From assembly GCA_030847615.1 (NCBI GenBank), contig JAUMIR010000005.1, positions 63,577,001 to 63,641,000 of the forward strand: a stretch of DNA of 64,000 bases. The letters run 5' to 3'. This document shows positions 56,951-64,000 of the stretch, piece after piece. The translations under genes were made by a program, and so were the position numbers. The notes under the pieces were generated by a model. That model did no database searches. It worked only from the letters and a program-made list of their open reading frames with translations, and had not been told where the DNA came from. Numbering within the stretch: position 1 is the stretch's first letter; each line of letters starts with the position of its first letter. Source of the DNA: Gambelia wislizenii. Taxonomy: Eukaryota; Chordata; Lepidosauria; Squamata; Crotaphytidae.

Positions 56951-58394
56951 TGGCATCATGACTAGAGCTGTGAAGCACCCCCATCTCTTCAGGTAACACT
57001 CCCACCTTACTTTGCCATGGCTAGCTCTGATCTCTCAGTCATCACCACAGCCATTCCTACCAACCAGCACAGTGCAGTGGGCACAGCAGACACAGATTTT
57101 ATGTATCACAAAAGGTCAACCAGTTGTCAGTTACTGCAATGATTGTTGTTATATTTTTACTACTGTGGAGAGAAAGTTATGGAATTTTCTGCCATGGATA
57201 TGTCAGAAACTAACTCTGGCATTATCCTACCTTTTTTAAAAAAATTGAAACAGATCAAAATTAAATAACAAATACAACTTGCATGCATAATAAATTATTT
57301 CTCTTAAATCAATCTTTTCCCTAAGAGAATGTTAATATCTACATATTTATTTATGTTTTTATTTGATGTTTGTCTTAACGGTTTTCTGGCAAAATTGCAG
57401 GCATGCAAAGCTATCTGCTTTTGCTGCCCCAATGGGTATGAGTGTTAATCAAGCACAAGTGAATAACTCGTGTTTTATTGTCACCAGTTGCCACCACTGA
57501 ACAGTATTTTTTGGGGGGGGGAAAGCATATCTAACATTTGAAAGTGTTATATTCCACATAAATAAATTTTAAAAAGAAAAGAAAAAGGCTGTTTCATAGT
57601 CTGAGAGCATGATCGCTAAAGCAAAAATCTAAGATGGTGGTTCAGGGCGCTTGCCTTGTTAGCAAGCTCTGCCCTCTGCCCACATCTGACCAATCAGCTT
57701 TCCACTTCTACTCTTATTGTGAATATGAATGAATGCAAATCTGATTGTCCAAATGAGCGACAATGTGCATTCTCTATGAAGCTTTTTTAAAAATATGGGA
57801 AAAGCTGCGAAAGCTTTCCTAGTGGAGTTTATGGTGGATTTGCCCCCAATTCTGAATACTGTGATCTGATGTGGAATGCCATTAAGACAGGTAGGATTCC
57901 CACCGAATTCCATGAGGATTATTTTGACCATTAAGACAACTCCAGAGCTACAAAAACCAATGAAACAATATGAAATACCAATAATTAAATGAACAAACTA
58001 AAAACAGAAATGCCATAACTAAGATGGTAAACAGGGAAACAGGATGGATTCAACCTGATGTCTGAAATATGACACTGATAGTTCAAAACATCTATGGAAG
58101 AAATTCCACAACCTGAGGTCCAGTCGTACTAAGAATTTTAGCACACCAGCGTGCTGTCCTGCCACAACCGCACTAGTTTAAGAATGGAAGTATACTGGTT
58201 TGACATAATTTATTATCACACTTCCTCCACAATAGCACTGTGGCAATCCATGGTCGAGCAATCTGTTTTCTGTACCACTGCCATAATGCTGCCTTCTGAG
58301 CCCTGTATGCCCTACCCTGTGCATACATGCGTTTTGCATTTTTTATTTTGTTTTGTTTTTGTTTTTTTACCACAATTACAAAATTACAGCAATA
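56951..58394. other. Unassigned stretch
   Basis: No supported gene. A short (TTTTG)n-like run is at about 58340-58368. A 90-codon minus-strand frame at 57659-57931 lacks recognisable motifs. Confidence 0.35.
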
Positions 58395-58720
58395 CTAAAA
58401 TAAGAAAAGAAATAGAAAAGAAAATGAAAAAAGCTTGCTTGGGAATTGCAGAGGTGAGGAGCAGAACCCACTCACACCATGTGAATTCCTGAGAATCGGA
58501 CCTACAGCAGGAGGCACTTATAGCATGGAAATCCATAGTAGAAAAGCAGCACAATTGGGAGGCATTGACAGGTTTTACCTGTTAATAAAAAGGAGCACTC
58601 CAGGAACAGATAGCATGCAAAGCAACTACAGGCCAGAAACAGTGTTGTGCGATAAGTAACAGCCAAAGATGTCATTATGTCATGGAAATAGAACTCTACC
58701 AGCCTCGTGTGAAAAAGGCC
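58395..58720. mobile_element. B-type element fragment (copy B3)
   Basis: Right end CCAGCCTCGTGTGAAAAAGGCC. The body has CACAATTGGGAGGCATTGAC, TTACCTGTTAATAAAAAGGA and GCGATAAGTAACAGCC blocks that parallel B1. No left end found. Confidence 0.45.
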
Positions 58721-58724
58721 TATA

Positions 58725-58931
58725 TAATTATAGCACTATTATACTAGTTTAATTGCCATAGTTCCATCCTGTGGAACCATACAGTTTGTAGTGTGGTGAG
58801 ACACTAGAGCTCTCTCATTGAAAATTCTAAATATCCCTCCCTACATTGCAAATCCCAGCATTCCATGGGATGTTGCCATGGTAGTTAAAGTGTAATCATA
58901 ATGCTGTAATTGTATGATGTGAATGGGCCCC
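58725..58931. mobile_element. C-type MITE, copy C7
   Basis: Arms pair as in P5 and C6: ATAGTTCCATCCTGTGGAAC and CATTCCATGGGATGTTGCCA. The centre is CACTAGAGCTCTCTCATTGA. The right end GATGTGAATGGGCCC is preserved better than the left. It directly follows B3. Confidence 0.6.
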
Positions 58932-59062
58932 AGCGAAAAGGGTTTTCTCTCCCACAGCCACCCAGGTAACCTTCAGAGAAAAGTAGGTTTGCATCAATAA
59001 AAACAGCCCTTCACCTTTCTTACACTAGCTTTTCAAGGCTTTAAAGCAGGATCAGAAAATGT

Positions 59063-59170
59063 GTGACCCTCCAGATGTTGCCAGGCAGCAATTCCCATTA
59101 TCCTTCACCATTGGCTTTGATGGCTAGGGCTGATGGACACTGCTCTCCAACAACATCTGGAAGAGCATAC
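59063..59170. mobile_element. Palindromic hAT-type MITE
   Basis: GACCCTCCAGATGTTGCC on the left pairs with CAACAACATCTGGAAG on the right around TTCACCATTGGCTTTGATGG. Short ends; no TSD readable. Confidence 0.55.
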
Positions 59171-60634
59171 ATCACTTCTGCAAACCTTGAAAACATTCTC
59201 TTACACTACAACTTCCAGAGACCATACTGGCAGGAGATTCTGGTAGTTGCAGTCCAAAGGGTAACCTTTCCAAGTGCTTGTCTTCTTTAATTGAAATACA
59301 ATAAACGTAATTGCAAAATATCTGTAAAAGCAAGTGTGGATAAATCATTCTTGGTTTTCATTACCTTCCTTTGACCTATTATCAGATCTATTTTTGCTGA
59401 AGTGTCCCATTTGTCTCCCTGTTTTGTTACTGTCCCAAAGACAGAGCAGCTTAATTCAGCAATAACAAGCTTATGACCTTTTTAGTTTGTTTATATAAAT
59501 ATCTCTGCTCTGTCAGGAAAAAAAAAATGAAAGTCCTGCTTCCTCTTGAAGCACATGCAGTTTTAAGAAAGCAAAGATCCTGAATGCTTTTCCAATGCAT
59601 GACTCATCTCCAAACCCAAGAGAAAGTAATCAACTTGATGTATATCAAATGAAATCATACTTGAAATAATATATTTGCATATGATCTTGGTCATCTCAAC
59701 TCAGAAGTAAGCCCCATGGATTTAGAGTTTACTCACAAGGAAGTGCACAAATGATTCTAGGTTTATTTGCTTATGACAAAATAAAATTCCACAAAGAATA
59801 TATGTATTAGACAGAAAGACAGACATCCACTTATAAAAAGGAATCACAATAACTTTATTTAAATAAACCTCTGAGGCAATACAAAGGGTTACTTCAGTTT
59901 GCTGTGTTTAAATGATCTCTAAAGTATGGTAAAAGATTTTTCCACTCAAACTGCCACCTAATTTTCTAGGCAGCAGATACATACAAGACATTGCAGGTCA
60001 CATTTCCTTCATTTTAGATAAAAAATAACAAAATGTTTTTGAAATCCATCCTTCTTAGAATATTTGAGAGAAGGCTTATTAGTGGCCTGCACAATAGGCT
60101 GTAATAATGGAACAACACATTTAGAGAATGACACTTAACAACACTTAATAATAATAATTTTGGCACATGTTCCATCTATAGCAGTCAGTGACATGGAAGG
60201 CAGTCAAGACCTTCTGCAAGGCACAAGTTATTAAATTATGCAGATATGTGGCAGGATTCCTGTCTGAATTAGGCCTCACTTAGCCTAAATCCAGCCAGAG
60301 TCCTGTCATGCGCAGTAGGGTGCTGGATATTGTTGCTGTGTTGGGAGTGGGGGCTGGAATATGAGTATCTTACAGTTCCCTGGGCTGGAGTGATCACCAT
60401 ATATCTCCAAGGTCACTCAGCTGCCAAAGGTGTGCAGAGAAAGGGAGATGGAAAATGGGGTGGGGGGACTCAAGCCTCTGATTTAAATTGTATCTTTCTT
60501 CTGGTGAATCAGTTTTGCCACTGACTTTGGACCTGTACACCTCTTTACCTCTGAAATAAAACTCTTTGACTAGTGATTGTTGTCTGAGTGAATTGAAATT
60601 CTGACTGGATCCTTACAATATGAGTCTAGACCAT
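59171..60634. other. Unique-looking AT-rich stretch
   Basis: No repeat with paired ends and no coding signal. The 59500-59800 segment is complex and could be conserved non-coding DNA, but nothing in the sequence proves it. Confidence 0.35.
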
Positions 60635-60900
60635 GGCTGATCTGCACATTTGATAAGTATGCCCCTAATTCCCTCATCCAAGTCATTGATAAAGATGTTG
60701 AATAGCACTGGGCCCAGGACAGAACCCTATGGCACCCCACTGGTCACATCTTTCCAAGACGAAGAGGAGCCACTGTTGAGCACCCTTTGGGTTTGGCCAG
60801 TCAACTAATTACAAATCCATTTAACAGTAAACTTGTCTAGCCCACATTTTACAAGCTTGTTTGCAAGAATGTAATGGGGAACCTTGCTTATTTCCCATAC
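60635..60900 (-). mobile_element. CR1 reverse transcriptase fragment, antisense
   Basis: Minus strand reads ILANKLVKCGLDKFTVKWIC, NWLTGQTQRVLNSGSSSSWK, DVTSGVP and [19 protein letters not shown], the conserved CR1 RT palm region just before the catalytic F-A-D-D block, which is cut off. The GVPQGSVL motif has a stop in place of the Gln. It may share an origin with the CR1 end at 44021 but is a separate insertion. Confidence 0.85.
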
Positions 60901-61075
60901 TCTGAACATTAGTACAGAGACATCTAAGACCATGTGTTCCCTTTACTTGCTGCCTATGCAAGTTTTCTTTTGCCTCCCACTGTTGGGTCCTTGCACTGTT
61001 TGCCTTGTTCCCTCTATGACAGTTTGACTATTTTCTCCCGCCCTTTTGCCTTCCAGAATACTGTCTCCCTCCCCA

Positions 61076-61148
61076 GGTGAAACGTCAGAAAGAAACTATT
61101 CCAGAACATGGCCTCACAGCCTGGAAAAAACCCAAGGAAAATCTATAG
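61076..61148 (+). mobile_element. Penelope-like tail remnant
   Basis: GTGAAACGTCAGAAAGAAAC, TATTCCAGAACATGGCCTCA and AACCCAAGGAAAATCTATAG reproduce the last 70 bp of the Penelope element. It lies next to the L1 end. Confidence 0.75.
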
Positions 61149-61149
61149 T

Positions 61150-62330
61150 TAATGAACTTTATGAGAGCTAGCCATCTTTCATTGAGGGTATAGAGCCCTC
61201 TTCTCCAATTGATTGTCTAATGCTGTGAGCTAACTTTTCCATCAACCACACTTCCCAGAATCTGGCCCACAATTTGGTTAGGGAAAGTTCACCTGTTTTC
61301 CAGTTTGGGGCAATTTCTATTCTGGTGATGGCAAACAAAAATGAGATTAACTCCTTATGTTTTACCGATTTGTGCTCATCTATAAAAAGCAAGAATAAGA
61401 GTAATGCTGGAGTGGAAGATACGTCTTGCCCAGTAATTGTTAATATAATTTCCAGAATCAAGGTCCAATAAGAGTGGACCAGTGGGCAGTCAAGGCATAT
61501 GTGCATAAATGTCCCTATCTCCACACATCCTCTCCAGCAAGTGGGTCTAGATGTTTTGGTAATCTCCACTAGTTGGAGTGGTGTGAGATACCATTTATGT
61601 ATGATCTTTAGCAAGGTTTCTCTTAAACCCATCGATCTAAACTTAAAGCAAGGGGAATTCCATAGATTAAACCAATCAGGATCTGGATACTCAGCTCAGA
61701 TTGCCATCCTGTTTTATGTATCAGGCCTGTATCATAGGTACCTTCCACCAACCACGTATATATCTTGGCACCTTGGCCCTTTACATGTACCACAAGGTGG
61801 CATGCGTGTGCTCAAATGTTGTGAGAGAGAGGGGAGTGCCCTTCTTTCTTGTTAAGTGGGCTGTGAAGGACTGAATCTGGTGTAACTGGAGCCAGTTAGG
61901 AGTATATGGTTTTAGGGCCTGTTCTAGCTCTTCCTTGGATTTGGGCTTGTTATTGTTAAATAAGTCACACGCTGTATGTATTCCCTTTTCTTCCCAGAAC
62001 TGTTTGGATTTGCTTGGTTCATAAAGTAAGAGATGTGGTATGTAAGGTTGGATGGGAGATGGATGAAAAATGGTCTTGCATTCTTTTGAACTAATAACTA
62101 TACCGTATCTGGCAAACCTATGGCTGGGACTTAATTAGCTTCTTTAGGTCTGCTAAAAGGTTTTCATAATAGAATTTAAAACTGGGGAAAAAGAACTCTA
62201 AACAACATAGCTCATTACTCCCAAATGCTTTATGATAAAATGTCTTTCAGATCTGAGTGGTAGTTTGGGAGCACAGTGTAAAACCCTCTTGAACTTACTG
62301 AACTAACCTAAGCTCCCGTTTAACATTGTC
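61150..62330 (-). mobile_element. L1 LINE ORF2 C-terminal fragment, antisense
   Basis: The open part at 61632-61168 reads LLKIIHKWYLTPLQLVEITK, PTCWRGCVEIGTFMHICLDC and PLVHSYW, the L1 ORF2 cysteine-rich end, followed by FLFAITRIEIAPNWKTGELS. Upstream (61640-62330) the same L1 continues with frame breaks. It differs from the L1 at 15285, with WRGC in place of WKC spacing, so it is a separate L1 lineage. Dead. Confidence 0.85.
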
Positions 62331-62340
62331 TCCTTGTAAG

Positions 62341-62750
62341 CAAAGGGATCTTGCAGCACCTTTGAGACTCAGAAGATTTTCAGATGCCTCTTTCAGCAAA
62401 GTTGTCCGTGAGTAAAAAAACAGGGAGGCCACCTCCAATGCTAGCCGCAACACTCACGGATGCCGCCGAGAGAGAAACGTCATCGTCCAAAATGGTCCCC
62501 TTGCCGCGCAGCAGCCTCGTTACTGCTCCGGAGGCTGCTTGTGTGGCAAGACGCTGAAAGAGACATCTGAAAATCTCCTAAGAGAGAGAAATTGTGGCAT
62601 AAGCTTTCATAGACTTAGACTACTGGAGCAGCTGAGGAAGTAGTAGACTAAGATTCTAGAGTTGCTGAAGAAGTAGACAAAGTCTACAACAGCTTGTGTT
62701 ACAATTTTCTCTCTCTCGGTTATTTTCAAAGGTACTATAAGATCCCTTTG
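62341..62750. mobile_element. DNA transposon with CAAAGGGATCTT ends, hosting P4
   Basis: Left CAAAGGGATCTTGCAGCACC and right GGTACTATAAGATCCCTTTG are inverted with few mismatches over about 20 bp. The interior has ATAAGCTTTCATAGACTTAG and a near-repeated TGCTGAAGAAGTAGAC block, relatives of which occur at 25880 and 37905. P4 (62372-62578) interrupts it. About 200 bp of its own sequence. Class uncertain. Confidence 0.6.
62372..62578. mobile_element. Fold-back MITE P4
   Basis: GAAGATTTTCAGATGCCTCT on the left matches the complement of AGAGACATCTGAAAATCTCC on the right. The arms contain the GTGAGTAAAAAAAC and CGCAACACTCACGG region and CCTTGCCGCGCAGCAGCCTC, similar to P2. Flanks TCA and TAA agree at two of three bases. 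Confidence 0.7.
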
Positions 62751-62771
62751 TTTGCTGATATTCTAGACTAA

Positions 62772-63325
62772 GGAGATTATCAGACGTGTCAAAAGTGGTG
62801 TTACAACAATGCCAGAAGATCGCAAAAGGGCTCCCTTACTACACAACATCATCCCCTATCATTATGGACTCGTTCTGCTCTCATTCCACCAGCACTGTTT
62901 TTTATTGACAGGAGAAACCATCAATAGATTCCCCCATTCCATTTCTGTCATGGATTTCCATGTGTGTGACAATGTGCCCGTGTTGCTGGCGAGATACCAG
63001 CATCAATGGGCAGTCCCTGCCAGAACACTTCCAGGTGAAATTGGGACATCCAGGTAAGTCACACACTTTTTTATGACCCTCCCCAGGTACTTGTACATTT
63101 TAAAGTGTGTTTTTGTGCTTGGTGTTACTTTTTTGTTATTTTTATTTTTGAATTTCCCGTGCATGCATCTTCTCACAAGAATCCATGAAATTCCACTCCT
63201 GGGCTGTTCTGTTGCAGTAGAGGAGGTAAGTACGGTTGGGAGGGTGATTGTCCCAGGGATGGGACATGGTGGGAATGGAGACTGTGGGACAGGAACACTT
63301 TTTGCGTTCCTGTTTGATGATCTCC
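62772..63325 (+). mobile_element. A-family element A5
   Basis: Left end GGAGATTATCAGACG, right end GTTTGATGATCTCC, flanked by TAA (62769-62771 and 63326-63328). Holds an acceptor-like GTTTTTTATTGACAG at about 62892-62908, site I CATCCAGGTAAGTCACAC at 63048-63065 and site II AGGAGGTAAGTAC at 63221-63233. The region from acceptor to site I is about 145 bp and stays open in one frame, but it encodes no recognisable protein. Confidence 0.85.
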
Positions 63326-64000
63326 TAACATGGCAATCAATGTCTTTGAATTGTCTCTTTGTATTAGTACACATACGTTGTCCATCTTTATCCACCAGGT
63401 GGCAGTGGTTGCCTCAGATAGCATTCTAAAATCTTGCTCTGCCTGTGCATGCAGGATGCTTCTGTCTGAATTTATCTTTGTGTGTCTAGAAAGTAGAAAT
63501 CTAACACAAACACTTCAAGAAGCACAAATTTCTACGGGTCCCAAAGCTGCCTTCATCAAAGGCCATCTCCTCATATTTTCTGGAGAAGTAGATTTAGAGA
63601 TCAAGGGGTGAAAGTGGAAAAGGAGAGAAATAAACATTTAATATGTTTACTGGCCTAAACACTAAAAACAGTATCTGCCTTAACCCATAAGAACATGCAA
63701 GTCATAACTTTGAAATAAACATGCACAGGATTGTGCTTTATGACTTCAAGTTGCCCTTTGCTTTTCAAATGAATATCACCTGTTTTCGGCTATTGTCTCT
63801 TTTCTATCACTGTAACACATAAGCCCAGATAATTTTATGCATAAAATTTAGATACTTTTCCAGTTTAAAATATGTTTCTTAACCTGTACACATGTATGTA
63901 GGAGTAAAGCATCACTGACCTCCAAGTAAAGATGCATAAACATGTATAGTAAATAGACAATTGTGATAAGCTATGAATACTTTTGTTAGGCAGACTGCTG
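63326..64000. other. Unassigned AT-rich end of window
   Basis: CCACCAGGTGGCAGTGG at 63399 contains a CTCF-like core (CCACCAGGTGGCAG), which is suggestive only. No repeat or coding signal otherwise. Confidence 0.35.

Noticed and set aside
62892..63065. Host exon between an acceptor-like and a donor-like site
   Set aside because: The structure belongs to a dispersed transposon family with about ten copies in the window. No conserved protein is encoded.

Overview
The window is repeat-rich intergenic DNA from a vertebrate nuclear genome, most likely a lizard or other squamate. Four tRNA-derived Sauria-type SINEs are present (about 248, 7240, 44655 and 48354), whose tails end in the BovB-type motif. 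A BovB/RTE fragment, CR1, L2-like and L1 LINEs, Penelope-like elements, Tigger-like and hAT-like MITEs and LTR-type elements lie in the same 64 kb. That mix is typical of squamates. An iguanian host is a guess, and no species can be named. I see no convincing host protein-coding exon, tRNA, rRNA or CRISPR array. All protein similarity that I can read comes from transposable-element enzymes.

The dominant feature is a large family of non-autonomous DNA transposons with ends like GGACTTTATCAGAC or GGAGATTTTCAGAC. These make 3-bp target-site duplications (TSDs). I give working names: A (about 550-960 bp, carrying splice-donor-like AGGTAAGT motifs), P (fold-back MITEs, about 200-330 bp), C (about 220-bp palindromic MITEs), D (about 500-610 bp, ends GGGCTTGTCT), B and E (related ends). 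TSDs that I could read are TAA, CCA, TTA, ATT, TGA, TAT, CAA, TAC and CTT, so the target is 3 bp but not one fixed motif.

Layout. 0-10 kb: SINEs, A1, D2, a hAT-like element, D1, C1. 11-12.5 kb: A8 nested in C2, then A3. 14-18.2 kb: an LTR-like block, then an L1 carrying a Penelope element and a SINE. 21-22.7 kb: a C-type MITE split by an L2-like LINE, which is itself split by two fold-back MITEs. 27.9-30.5 kb: a second L2-like LINE, a BovB fragment, A2. 31.7-37.4 kb: Tigger-like end, LTR-like blocks, Penelope tail and an odd TTTTGTGCAAA-rich tract. 38.1-40.9 kb: a composite element with two further elements inside it, followed by an LTR with a tRNA-Leu primer site and a 150-bp duplication. 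42.6-45.5 kb: P2, C4, A6, CR1, SINE, A7. 50.3-56 kb: A4, D5, an inverted pair of Penelope tails, D6, and a Tigger-like element filled with a GC-rich 63-bp tandem array. 58-63.3 kb: B/C elements, CR1 and L1 fragments, and a nested DNA-transposon cluster ending in A5.

The copies interact as nested insertions, which gives a relative chronology. The L2 reading frame at 21.4-22.6 kb stays open when two inserted MITEs and one copy of each TSD are removed, which confirms those boundaries. Stretches not assigned to a repeat are mostly AT-rich and show no gene that I can support. Boundaries of elements without a readable TSD are approximate.
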